Shown in pieces: positions 24,847 through 37,636 of a stretch of DNA of 45,718 nt. The stretch is from Salinarimonas sp051117315 (lineage in GTDB: Bacteria > Pseudomonadota > Alphaproteobacteria > Rhizobiales > Beijerinckiaceae): NCBI GenBank assembly GCA_051117315.1, contig JBNPEA010000115.1, forward strand, positions 1 to 45,718, read 5' to 3'. A model generated the notes under the pieces. It was given only the letters and a program-made list of their open reading frames with translations, did not search any database and was not told where the DNA came from. Position numbers and translations under genes: made by a program. Each line of letters begins with the position of its first letter. The first letter of the stretch is position 1.

Positions 24847-25066
24847 GTTTCGGCTTCGCCGCAGCGCGCCTTTCGGCGCCCCCCCTCCGTCTCGTCGCCT
24901 TCGGCGCCGATCCACCTCCCCCGGTGGGGGAGGAACGAGGAGCCGCCCGCTCCCGCCCCATTGGGGCGGGGACGATCCGCGAAGCGGATCAGGAGCGGGG
25001 TCCGCGGCTCGACGTCGGCGATGTGTTCGGCTTCGCCGGCACCACCTCCCCGATGAGGGAGGAGCC
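24847..25066. repeat. Composite intergenic repeat, copy B, with a partial extra module
   Basis: Bases 24847-25008 match the reverse complement of 14381-14538 over about 160 bases, including GTTTCGGCT, CCCCCTCCGTCTCG, GATCCACCTCCCCC and GCCGCCCGCTCCCGCCCC. A further short module at 25041-25063 (CCACCTCCCCGATGAGGGAG) repeats the internal hairpin of the composite. It fills the gap between imelysin and the peroxidase gene. Confidence 0.8.
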
Positions 25067-26347
<1,281 letters not shown>

Positions 26348-26376
26348 CGGGGAGATCTCCTGCGGGGCTCGTCCAG

Positions 26377-26393
26377 TTTGGAACACTTCCAAA
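26377..26393 (-). promoter_or_regulatory. Irr-box-like palindrome upstream of imelysin
   Basis: TTTGGAACACTTCCAAA is a perfect 17-base palindrome (arms of seven, centre CAC), 29 bases upstream of the imelysin start codon. The iron-control element bound by Irr in Hyphomicrobiales has the form TTTAGAA-N3-TTCTAAA, so this site differs by one symmetrical change. Irr-type iron control of the imelysin cluster is likely but inferred. Confidence 0.6.
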
Positions 26394-26468
26394 ACTGAAG
26401 TGTTTTCAAGTACTTGGATAGCCAACCGCGATACCCCGCACAACCCTTGTGATTTCCCCGATACCTCC

Positions 26469-26483
26469 CTGGAACGCTTCCAG
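26469..26483 (-). promoter_or_regulatory. Second GGAA-N3-TTCC palindrome
   Basis: CTGGAA (26469-26474), centre CGC, TTCCAG (26478-26483). It shares the GGAA-N3-TTCC core with the palindrome at 26377-26393, 91 bases away centre to centre. It lies 20 bases past the stop of the reductase gene, so it could instead be part of that gene's terminator. Confidence 0.35.
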
Positions 26484-26503
26484 CCCACCGCGCCCCCGCC
26501 GCC

Positions 26504-27595
26504 TCAGCGGTCGACCACCACGTTCGAGCGCGGCTTGGCGCAGCACAGGAGCACCATCCCGGCGTCGATCTCGCGCTGGCGGATGCCGCCCGCGTGCACC
26601 ATCTCGACGACGCCCTCGCGCTTCTTGGTCTTGCAGGTGCCGCACAGGCCCTTGGTGCACGAGGCGGGCAGGCGCATCCCCGCCAGCCGCGCGGCGGCGA
26701 GGATGGTGGTGTTCTCGTCGCAGGGCACGGTGCGGCCGGACTTGGTGAAGGTGATCTCGAAGGTCTCCAGCGTCTCGTCCGGCGGCGCCGGCGCCGCCTC
26801 GCGCTCGCGCGGGGAGAGCTGCTCGAAGTCGAAGCTCTCCTCGTGATAGCGGGCCATGTCGTGACCGGCGTTCTCGAGGAAGAAGCGCACCGCCGCCATG
26901 AAGGCGGGGGGGCCACAGCAGAAGATCTCGCGCTCGCGGAAATCGGCGGTGATGCTGGCGACGAGCTCGGGCGAGAAGCGACCGCGATAGCCCGACCAGG
27001 AGCGCTCGCCCTCGACGCTCTCGACCACGTGCGCGACCCGCAGGTTGAGGCGGCGGTGCGCCATCAGCTCGAGCTCGGCGCGGAAGATGACGTCGCGCGG
27101 CGTGCGGGCGAAATGGACGTAGAGCGTGTCGAGGTCCTCGCCGACGTCGAAGTCCCGGCGCACGTGGCTGATCAGCGGCGTCGCACCGACGCCGCCGGAG
27201 ATGAACAGCCGCTTGGGGTTGGGATGCGCCCAGGTCGAGAACTCGCCCATCGGCCCGACGGCGCGCACCACGTCGCCGACGCGCAGGTTGTCGTGCAGCC
27301 AATTCGAGACGACGCCCCCCGGGCAGCGCTTCACCGTGATCGCGACCGTGTGCGGGCGCGTCGGCGAGGAGGCGATCGTGTAGCAGCGGTTGACCGAGCC
27401 GCCGTCCACGGGGAAGTCGAAGGTGAGGAACTGACCCGGCGCGAAGTTGAACTGCCGCGGCTCGGGAGAGACGAAGACGAAGGTCTTGACGTCGTGGGTC
27501 TCGTCGTAGACCGCCCGGCAGATCAGCCGGTCGTCCTCCTCGCAATCCCAGACGGGGTAGAGCGCCTCGAGCGAGAGGCCGTGTCGGGCTGGCAT
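26504..27595 (-). CDS. gbcB: Glycine betaine monooxygenase reductase subunit (GbcB-like)
   Basis: A 363-residue electron-transfer protein. The FAD domain has RCYTIASSP (70-78), the NAD domain GGVGATP (134-140) and ends in FCCGPPAFM, and the C-terminal plant-type 2Fe-2S domain has Cys313, Cys318, Cys321 and a fourth Cys at 351 or 352. This order (FAD-NAD-ferredoxin) is that of GbcB, which passes electrons from NADH to the Rieske subunit. It lies 28 bases downstream of the Rieske gene on the same strand, which supports the pair. The start ATG at 27595 gives an N-terminus similar to GbcB. Hybrid reductases of related Rieske systems (for example carnitine oxygenase) are the main alternative. Confidence 0.85.
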   Translation of the reverse strand: MPARHGLSLEALYPVWDCEEDDRLICRAVYDETHDVKTFVFVSPEPRQFNFAPGQFLTFDFPVDGGSVNRCYTIASSPTRPHTVAITVKRCPGGVVSNWLHDNLRVGDVVRAVGPMGEFSTWAHPNPKRLFISGGVGATPLISHVRRDFDVGEDLDTLYVHFARTPRDVIFRAELELMAHRRLNLRVAHVVESVEGERSWSGYRGRFSPELVASITADFREREIFCCGPPAFMAAVRFFLENAGHDMARYHEESFDFEQLSPREREAAPAPPDETLETFEITFTKSGRTVPCDENTTILAAARLAGMRLPASCTKGLCGTCKTKKREGVVEMVHAGGIRQREIDAGMVLLCCAKPRSNVVVDR

Positions 27596-27623
27596 GGGCG
27601 AGGCTCCGCGGTACCGGAGGAGA

Positions 27624-28892
27624 TCAACGAGATGCGGCCGGGAGCGCGGCGCCGAGCCGCTCGACGTACCAGGCGACGAACTTCTCCACGAGCCCCTCCG
27701 TCCAGGGGGAATACGGCCCCGGCTCGTAGGCCGGGCTCGTCACGCCCTTGTGGCTGATGCCGACGAGCCCGCCGTCCTGCTCGTTGGTCGAGCGCCAGAC
27801 CTCGGTGAGCCGCTCGACATCGTAGTCGAGCCCCTCGACCGCGTCGCGGTGGACGAGCCACCTGGTGCGCAGCAGCGTGCGGTCCGGCGAGAGCGGGATG
27901 ACGCTGAAGGTGACGGCGTGATCCGCCATGACGTGATGCCAGGCGTTGGGCTGCGTCCAGAACGACAGCCCGCCGAGCCGCGGCTCGGAGAGCGCGCCGA
28001 GCAGGCGCCGGCAGGCGGCCTTGGTGTCCATGGTCTGCGATTCGCCGGCGCGGTCGATGGCGAGCCGTTGGGTGCGAAAGCCCGTGGCGCAGCCGGCGAG
28101 GCGCTCGATCTCGGCGAAGGGCAGGCCCTCGCGGGCCCAGCGCGCCTCGAACTCGCCGCAGATGCGCTCGTAGGCCGCCATCGCCGCCTCGCGATCGTCG
28201 TCGGCGTCCTGCGGGGCGAAGCCGAAGCCGTACTCGAACAGGGAGATCGTCAGCTCGGGATGGTTCGTCGCGCAGTGATAGCACTCGCGATTGTTCTCCA
28301 TCGTGAGCTTCCAGTTGCCCTCCTCGATCAGGTCGATGGACGCCGCGACCTTGGCCTCGGCGAGCCCGTGGGGCGCGAGGTAGGGTGTCATCGCCGCCGC
28401 CATGGCGTCGAAGTCCGCCGGCGCCTCCTCGGCGAGGCAGACGTGGACCAGCCCGGCGAGGCTCCTCACGTGAACCCGCTTGAGCGAGTGGCAGGTCCTG
28501 TCGAAGTCCGCCGCCATGTGCTCTGCGTGGAGCAGCGAGCCGTCGAGATCGTAGGTCCACTGGTGATACGGGCAGACCAGCTTGCCGACGACCCCCGCAG
28601 GCTCCGACAGCAGCCGCGCGCCGCGATGGCGGCAGACGTTGTGGAAGGCGGCGAGGTTCCCGTCGTCGTCGCGCACCACGATGACGGAGGTCGTCCCGAT
28701 CTCGACCGTGACGTAGTCGCCCGGCTCCGGCACCTCGCTCTCGACGGCGACGAAGATCCAGTGCCGCCCGAAGATCAGCGCGAGATCGAGGTCGAAGATC
28801 TCGCGGCTGGTGTAGAACGGGGCCTCGAGCGAGTGGCCGGGCTTGCGCCGCGCCAGGAGCTCCTCGACCGGTACCGCGCCGTCTCGTGCCAT
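27624..28892 (-). CDS. gbcA: Glycine betaine monooxygenase, Rieske subunit (GbcA-like)
   Basis: A 422-residue Rieske non-haem iron oxygenase. The 2Fe-2S ligands are Cys87-x-His89 (NVCRHRGA) and Cys107-x2-His110 (CPYHQW). The mononuclear iron site contains the NNRECYHCATNHPEL block (two His), and the C-terminal catalytic domain has FWTQPNAWHHVMADH. GbcA converts glycine betaine to dimethylglycine plus formaldehyde. The frame is open upstream to 29336, but the ATG at 28890-28892 has the family N-terminus and GAGAG upstream. The reductase gene follows and the formaldehyde-oxidising frmA gene is divergent, which agrees with a demethylase role. Stachydrine or carnitine demethylases are the main alternatives. 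Confidence 0.85.
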   Translation of the reverse strand: MARDGAVPVEELLARRKPGHSLEAPFYTSREIFDLDLALIFGRHWIFVAVESEVPEPGDYVTVEIGTTSVIVVRDDDGNLAAFHNVCRHRGARLLSEPAGVVGKLVCPYHQWTYDLDGSLLHAEHMAADFDRTCHSLKRVHVRSLAGLVHVCLAEEAPADFDAMAAAMTPYLAPHGLAEAKVAASIDLIEEGNWKLTMENNRECYHCATNHPELTISLFEYGFGFAPQDADDDREAAMAAYERICGEFEARWAREGLPFAEIERLAGCATGFRTQRLAIDRAGESQTMDTKAACRRLLGALSEPRLGGLSFWTQPNAWHHVMADHAVTFSVIPLSPDRTLLRTRWLVHRDAVEGLDYDVERLTEVWRSTNEQDGGLVGISHKGVTSPAYEPGPYSPWTEGLVEKFVAWYVERLGAALPAASR

Positions 28893-29211
28893 CGCGCTCT
28901 CTCGACACTCGAGCCGCCAATCTTTGGAGCATGACGCGCGGCACGCGCCCGCCTTTCGCGCCAGCGACGTCGAATGTCGCTTTCGCGCCATCGCCGACGC
29001 GCCGGTGCAAAGGTCGCAGCCGCGGCGGCGATCGGGCGGGAAGCCGATGCGCCGTATGCCGGTGCGCGCCGATGCGGATGGGCCCGCCACGTCGCCCCCG
29101 CGCCATTTCGTGTCGCCTCCGGACTGGCGCGCGGGCCCGCGAGGCCGCACTGTCGCGCCCCGAATCGTCGTCACCAGATCGTCGGGGACGAGCCCGAGGG
29201 AGAGACACGCC
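28893..29211. promoter_or_regulatory. Divergent region between gbcA and frmA
   Basis: A 319-base non-coding region between two divergent genes. It contains TGTCGC three times on the same strand (28975-28980, 29111-29116, 29151-29156), the last two 40 bases apart. I cannot assign promoters with confidence. The region must hold the starts of both transcripts. Confidence 0.35.
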
Positions 29212-30324
<1,113 letters not shown>

Positions 30325-30331
30325 GGCGCGC

Positions 30332-32889
<2,558 letters not shown>

Positions 32890-32893
<4 letters not shown>

Positions 32894-35037
32894 GCGGAGA
32901 GCTTCATCGTGGCGTTGTCGCGCACGAGCGCGACGAACTCGGCGGCGGGGATGGGCTTGGAGAACAGGTAGCCCTGCGCCTCGTCACAGCCTTCCGCCCG
33001 CAGGAGCCCGACCTGCTCGGGGCTGTCGACCCCCTCGGCGATCGTCTCGATCCCGAGCGAATGGCCGAGGTTGACGATGGCGCGCACGATCGCGGCGTCG
33101 TTGGGGTCGCTCTTCATGTTGCGCACGAAGCCCTGGTCGATCTTCAGGCGGTCGACCGGGAACTTCTTCACGTAGGCGAGCGACGAGTAGCCGGTGCCGA
33201 AATCGTCGATCGAGAAGGTCACCCCGAGCTTGCGCAGCTCGGCGAGCTCGGCGGCCACCGCCTCGGCGTTCTGCATCAGGATGGTCTCGGTGATCTCGAG
33301 GTCGAGGAGCTCGGGCTCGAGCGTCGATTCCGAGAGCACGTCGACCACGAGGTCGCGCATCGCGAGCTTGCGGAACTGGATCGGCGAGAGGTTGACGCCC
33401 ACCCGCAGCCGCGGCAGCCCCATCGCCTGCCAGGACTTCGCCTCCCGGCAGGCCTCGCGCATCACCCACTCGTTGATCGGGATGATGATGCCGGTCTCCT
33501 CCGCGAAGGGCAGGAAGTCGAGCGGGCGCACCAGGCCGCGCTTGGGGTGGCGCCAGCGCACGAGCGCCTCGGCGCCGACGATGCGGCCGCTGCGCAGGTC
33601 GATCTGCGGCTGGTAGTGCAGCTCGAACTCGCGGTTGGCGATCGCCCGGCGCAGGTCGGTCTCGAGGGTGATGCCCTCGCGCGCCGCCGTGACCATGTCG
33701 GCCGAGAAGAAGCGCAGCGCGTTGCGCTCCTCGGCCTTGGCCCGGTACATCGCGATGTCGGCGTTCTTGATCAGGTCGTCGGTGTCCTCGCCGTCGCCCG
33801 GATAGAGCACGACGCCCAGGCTCGCGCCCACGACGATGTCCTCGCCGGCGATCCGGAACGGGTCGCCGATCGCCGCGATCAGCCGCTTGGCGAAGTCGCG
33901 GGCGTCGTCGGCGTTCTTCACGTCGGTCTGCAGCACGGCGTACTCGTCGCCGCCCAGCCGGGCCACCGTGTCGCTTTCGCGCACGATGTTGCGCAGCCGC
34001 TCGGCGACGATGCGCAGGAGCTCGTCGCCGCGATGGTGCCCGAGCGCGTCGTTGACGCTCTTGAAGCGATCGAGGTCGACGAGATGCAGCGCGAAGAAGC
34101 GGTCGCCGCGCCGGGCGCGGGCGATCTCGCGCCGCATCTGGTCCTGCAGCAATGTGCGATTGGCGAGCCCGGTGAGGGCGTCGTGGTGAGCCAGATGGAC
34201 GAGGTGGCTCTCGGCCTTCTTGCGGTCGGTGATGTCGAGCGCGGTGGTGAGCACCGCGATCACCCGGCCGTCCGCATCCGACAGAGGCGACTTGGTGACG
34301 ACGAAGGCGTGCCTGGTGCCGTCGCCGTCGGTCACCTCCTCCTCGTAGCTCGGCAGGGCGCGGGCCGAGCGGAAGACGAGCTGATCGAGGGCGAGGCTGC
34401 GCTGGGCCCGCTCGCGCCCGATCAGGTCCGAAGCCGGCCGGCCGATCGCGTCCGCCGGGTCGATCGAGGCGAAGGCCGACATGTGGGCGTTGAGGAAGAT
34501 GCAGGCGCCGTCGCGATCGTGCGCGCTGATCAGCGCGGGTACCGTGTCGATCACCTGGGCGAGGCGCTGGCGGCTGTCGCGCAGAAGCGCCTCGCGCGAG
34601 CGCTCCGAATCCTCGAGCTCGCGCTCGAGGAAGGAGGCCCGGCTCTTGATGATCAGCGCCTGGCGGCGCATGCGCAGGAGATTGCGGGCGCGGGTGAGGA
34701 ACTCGGCGTGATCGACGGGGCTGAGCAGGAAGTCGGTCGCCCCGGCCTCCAGCGCATCGAGCCGGAAGGAGCGCTCCTCGTAGACGGTGATGGCGATGAC
34801 GGGCACGTCCTCGCAGCCCGGCAGGATCCGGAACCTGCGGGTGAACTCCGCCCCGGTCATCGTGGGCATCTTGAAGTCGGTGATGACGAGGTCCGGCGTT
34901 CGCTCGGAGAGCCGCGCCAGCGCCTCAGCGGGGTCACCGAACGCCTCGACCTCGACGTCCTCGGCGATGGAGGCCGCCAGGCGTGAGAAGATGTTCCGGT
35001 TTGTCACCCGATCGTCGAGGATGATGATCAGTGGCAT
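32890..35037 (-). CDS. Response regulator with REC-PAS-GGDEF-EAL domains
   Basis: A 715-residue cytoplasmic cyclic-di-GMP enzyme. The receiver (1-125) has Asp8-Asp9, phosphorylatable Asp54 (VITDFKMPTMTG) and Thr84, but the usual Lys of the KP pair is Ser106 (FLLSPVD). The end of this receiver, ALEAGATDFLLSPVDHAEF, then RNLLRMRRQ, resembles RpfG. A PAS domain follows (about 155-275), then GGDEF with LGGDEY (362-366), then EAL with EALVRW (490-495) and IDDFGTGYSSL. Both catalytic motifs look intact, so it could make or break cyclic-di-GMP. It is upstream of and overlaps the RpfC-like kinase gene. RpfG carries HD-GYP, so this is a different output on a similar receiver. Confidence 0.9.
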
Positions 35038-35414
35038 GCGTGCGACACCGTCCGTACTCGGGCCCGGCCATGGAATGCCGGATCTTGATCGCAGAGCCTA
35101 CGGACGAACTCTAAAAGAAAAATCAACACGGGCGGAAGCTGTCGCCAGTGTCGGGTCTCGACACTGCTAGGGTTTAGAGAATTGCTCGAAAGCAAGTAAT
35201 CGCGCCAATTCCAGTGCACGGCAAAACGAGCAGAACTTAATCGATCCGATATGGCACGGGGCCGCATGTCGTCGAGCTGTCCAGTACCCGGCACGGACGA
35301 TGCACTCGCACCGCCTGCATAGGCGCGTGGCCGCGAGAAGAACGGCACAGCCGTCCTATCGAGGAACTCGAGCCTCTCGGTGCATGCCGCAGCGCCACCC
35401 TGTCGCCGTCCGTC
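35038..35414. other. 377-base AT-richer region upstream of the signalling operon
   Basis: Noticeably less GC-rich than its surroundings (for example CTCTAAAAGAAAAATCAAC near 35110). It contains an 8-base-arm stem-loop and must hold the promoter of the REC-PAS-GGDEF-EAL/kinase operon on the minus strand. The 106-residue frame at 35028-35348 has no family features and runs into the regulator start, so I do not call it a gene. Confidence 0.6.
35146..35166. promoter_or_regulatory. Stem-loop/palindrome upstream of the signalling operon
   Basis: CAGTGTCG (35146-35153) and CGACACTG (35159-35166) are perfect inverted arms around GGTCT. It lies about 110 bases upstream of the regulator start codon. 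It could be an operator for an unknown regulator, or a leader hairpin. No U-tract follows, so a terminator is unlikely. Confidence 0.4.
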
Positions 35415-35966
35415 TCAGGCGCTCTGCACCAGGTCCGGCCGGGCGTCGTCGGGCTCCGGATCGGGCTCGTCGGGCTCCTCGGGCTCCTCGTCGGCGGCGT
35501 CGAGGCCGCGGGCGTCCGCGCCTGAGACTTCGGCGAGATTGCGGGCGACCTTGCGCAGGAGCTTGCGCAGCCGCTTGCGGTCCTTGGCGTCGAAGTCCCC
35601 GAGCAGCTCCGCCTCCACCTCGTCCCAGAGCTTGGCGATCGCCGCCGCCTTGGCGGAGCCCTCGGCGGTGAGGCCGACGCGCACGACGCGGGCGTCGTCC
35701 GGCTCGGCGCGGCGCTCGACGAGGCCGAGGGCGGCGAGCCGCGAGACGGTCTTGGAGGCGGTGGGCGGGCGCACGCGTAGGATCGCGGCGAGCTCGCCCA
35801 TCGTCATCTGGCCCTCGGCGGCGAGCGCCTGGACCACCTGTTCCTGGCCCGCGAACAGGCCGAGCTCGCCGAGCCTGTCGCCCATGCGCGCGCGGTGCAG
35901 GCGCGCGGCCTGCACGAGCGCCCAGCCGACGCTCTTGGATCCCGGATGCTTGGATTTGCCGCTCAT
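35415..35966 (-). CDS. MarR-family transcription regulator with acidic tail
   Basis: A 183-residue winged-helix regulator. The DNA-binding part is MTMGELAAILRVRPPTASKTVSRL (helix-turn-helix, split here as MTMGELAAILRV and PPTASKTVSRL), followed by the wing LVERRAEPDDARVVRVGLT, the typical MarR D-x-R pattern. About 30 C-terminal residues are strongly acidic (DEEPEEPDEPDPEPDD), an uncommon addition that may be a disordered tail. The frame is open upstream, but the ATG at 35966 gives a start MSGKSKHPGSKS in line with the family; no strong ribosome-binding site precedes it. It stands alone between two intergenic regions, so its targets are not evident from context. Confidence 0.85.
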   Translation of the reverse strand: MSGKSKHPGSKSVGWALVQAARLHRARMGDRLGELGLFAGQEQVVQALAAEGQMTMGELAAILRVRPPTASKTVSRLAALGLVERRAEPDDARVVRVGLTAEGSAKAAAIAKLWDEVEAELLGDFDAKDRKRLRKLLRKVARNLAEVSGADARGLDAADEEPEEPDEPDPEPDDARPDLVQSA

Positions 35967-36304
35967 GGCCGTTCGTCCAACCTGTGCTCGTCCCTCCTTC
36001 GGGCAAAGCCATGAAGCCTGGATGACAGCCGCCGAAATAAATCGCCGGTCACCCCGGTTCCCCGCCCTCGCGCGCGAGCCGGCCGGCGCTCTCGAGCACC
36101 GGCGTGCGCGGCTTTTGCCGCCTGCGGAGACCAAGACCGTATTCGAAAGGCGACGGCGTGGCAATCAAAAGTGGTGAAGCCTAAGCCTTCAGGTGCGGCC
36201 GTCCACGCTCCACGGCCGGCAGCGGCTCCACCTCGGCGCACACGGCGGGTGGATCTCTGCGCGTCTGCCGGACGTGAACCGGGATATGGACCGGCCCGGG
36301 CGGA
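35967..36304. other. 338-base gap without a gene
   Basis: Between the MarR start and the end of the small Lys/Ala-rich protein gene, both on the minus strand. It should contain the MarR promoter. A short less GC-rich stretch (CCGAAATAAATCG near 36031) is the only notable feature; no clear repeat, hairpin or reading frame is seen. Confidence 0.5.
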
Positions 36305-36625
36305 TCACTCGGAGGTCGGCTCGGCGGCCGGCTTTACGCTCGCCTTCGCGGCCGGTTTGGCGACCGGCTTGGCCGCCTTGCGCTTCGTCGCGCGTGCCGT
36401 CTTCGCGGCCTTCTCCGCCGCCTTCTCGGCTGCGGCGGCCGCGGCGGCCTCGGCGTCGGACGCCTCCTTGGCGAGCCGCAGGGCCTTGAGGCGCGCCGTG
36501 CGCTCCTCGACGGCGCGCGCCTCGTTGTCGTGGTCGACCCACGCCTGCGCGTTCTCGCGCTCCTTGGTGGCCTGGGCCTCGGCGCGCACGCGCCGGGCCT
36601 CGTCCGTGGTCGGCGTCTTCGTCAC
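36305..36625 (-). CDS. Small charged protein with Lys/Ala-rich histone H1-like tail
   Basis: A 106-residue hypothetical protein. Residues 1-60 are highly charged and probably helical or coiled coil (DEARRVRAEAQATKEREN, ARLKALRLAKEASD). Residues 60-106 are Ala/Lys/Pro-rich with repeats of the AKPVAKPAAKASVKPA type, like the tails of bacterial H1-like DNA-binding proteins. The charge and composition suggest binding to nucleic acid, but I do not recognise a named family. It stands alone, with GAGGAGAGAGGAC-like purines upstream on the minus strand. Composition-driven, so moderately sure that it is a real gene. Confidence 0.65.
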   Translation of the reverse strand: MTKTPTTDEARRVRAEAQATKERENAQAWVDHDNEARAVEERTARLKALRLAKEASDAEAAAAAAAEKAAEKAAKTARATKRKAAKPVAKPAAKASVKPAAEPTSE

Positions 36626-36739
36626 GCGGCGTCCTCTCTCCTCGACGCTCGATCCTCTCGCGTCCTTCGTCGGTTCCCGTGTAGCATCTCGACGCGGCGG
36701 ACGATACCTGCCGCGCCGCGGGCGCCGAACCCCGCCAGC

Positions 36740-37636
36740 TCAGCGCCCGCGCGGGTCGAGCGCGTCGCGCAGCCCGTCGCCCAGCACGTTGAAGGCGAGC
36801 ACGGTGACGAAGATCGCGACCCCCGGGAAGATCGCCATCCACGGCGCCTGCGCCAGGAAGCGCTGGGCGGAATTCAGCATCGAGCCCCAGGAGGGCATCG
36901 GCGGCTGCTGGCCGAGCCCGAGGAAGGACAGGCTCGCCTCGGCGATGACGGCGGTGGCGATGGTGAGCGTGGCCTGGACCAGGATCGGCGGCAGCACGTT
37001 TGGGAGCACGTGGCGCAGCGCGATGCGCCAATGCGGGTTGCCGACGGCGCGCGCCGCCTCGACCCATTCCTCAGAGCGCGCCGCGAGCACCTGGCCGCGG
37101 GTGAGGCGGATGAAGATCGGCGTCGCGGTGACGCCGATGGCGATCATCGCGTTCGTCAGGTTCGGGCCGAGGAACGCCGCGAGCGCGATGGCGAGGATCA
37201 GGAACGGGATCGCCAGCATGGCGTCGGTGAGGCGCCCGAGCACCGCGTCGGTCCAGCCGCCGACATAGCCCGCCAGCAGGCCGAGCGGGATGCCCGCCGC
37301 CATGGCGATGAGGACGGAGATCACCCCCGCCGCCAGCGAGGCGCGCGCGCCCCAGATCACCCGGGAGAGCACGTCGCGCCCGACCTCGTCGGTGCCGAGC
37401 CAATGCGCGGCGGACGGCGCCTGGCGCACGGCCGACCAGCTCTGGGCGGTGGGATCGTAGGGCGCGATCCACGGAGCGAGCACGGCGGCCGCGACGATGA
37501 GGGCGACGAGCGCGAGCGAGGCCATCGCCGCCGGGCGCCGGCGCAACCGCCGCCAGGCACGCCGCCCGGGGCTCTCGATGACGAAGCCGTCGTCCTCGGG
37601 CGTCTTCGCGGGTGCCGTGGTGGTTCCGGTGCTCAC
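36740..37636 (-). CDS. ABC transporter permease (DppC/GsiD type)
   Basis: A 298-residue inner-membrane permease. The N-terminal cytoplasmic part ends with RRLRRRPAAMASLALVALIV, the first helix. The signature WLGTDEVGRDVLSRVIWG follows, then the membrane helices, an EAA loop SEEWVEAARAVGNPHWRIAL and the C-terminal ending LGDGLRDALDPRGR. The frame is open to 38374, but the GTG at 37634-37636 overlaps the stop of the DppB gene (GTGA), so translation is coupled. It is the last gene of the operon that runs from the gamma-glutamyltransferase down. Confidence 0.92.
   Translation of the reverse strand: MSTGTTTAPAKTPEDDGFVIESPGRRAWRRLRRRPAAMASLALVALIVAAAVLAPWIAPYDPTAQSWSAVRQAPSAAHWLGTDEVGRDVLSRVIWGARASLAAGVISVLIAMAAGIPLGLLAGYVGGWTDAVLGRLTDAMLAIPFLILAIALAAFLGPNLTNAMIAIGVTATPIFIRLTRGQVLAARSEEWVEAARAVGNPHWRIALRHVLPNVLPPILVQATLTIATAVIAEASLSFLGLGQQPPMPSWGSMLNSAQRFLAQAPWMAIFPGVAIFVTVLAFNVLGDGLRDALDPRGR

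Noticed and set aside
14381..25066. Insertion sequence explanation for the composite repeats
   Set aside because: No transposase, no terminal inverted repeats with target duplications that I can see, and only about 160 bases per copy.
28893..29211. A riboswitch or small RNA in the gbcA-frmA region
   Set aside because: No conserved fold or hairpin of a known class could be recognised; only the repeated hexamer stands out.
33940..33960. GGDEF domain as catalytically dead because it reads GGDEY
   Set aside because: GGDEY occurs in active cyclases of mixed GGDEF-EAL proteins; the change alone does not show loss of function.
35028..35348. A 106-residue frame on the minus strand in the AT-rich gap
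   Set aside because: It overlaps the start of the response regulator, has no family features and no ribosome-binding site; the region is better explained as promoter DNA.
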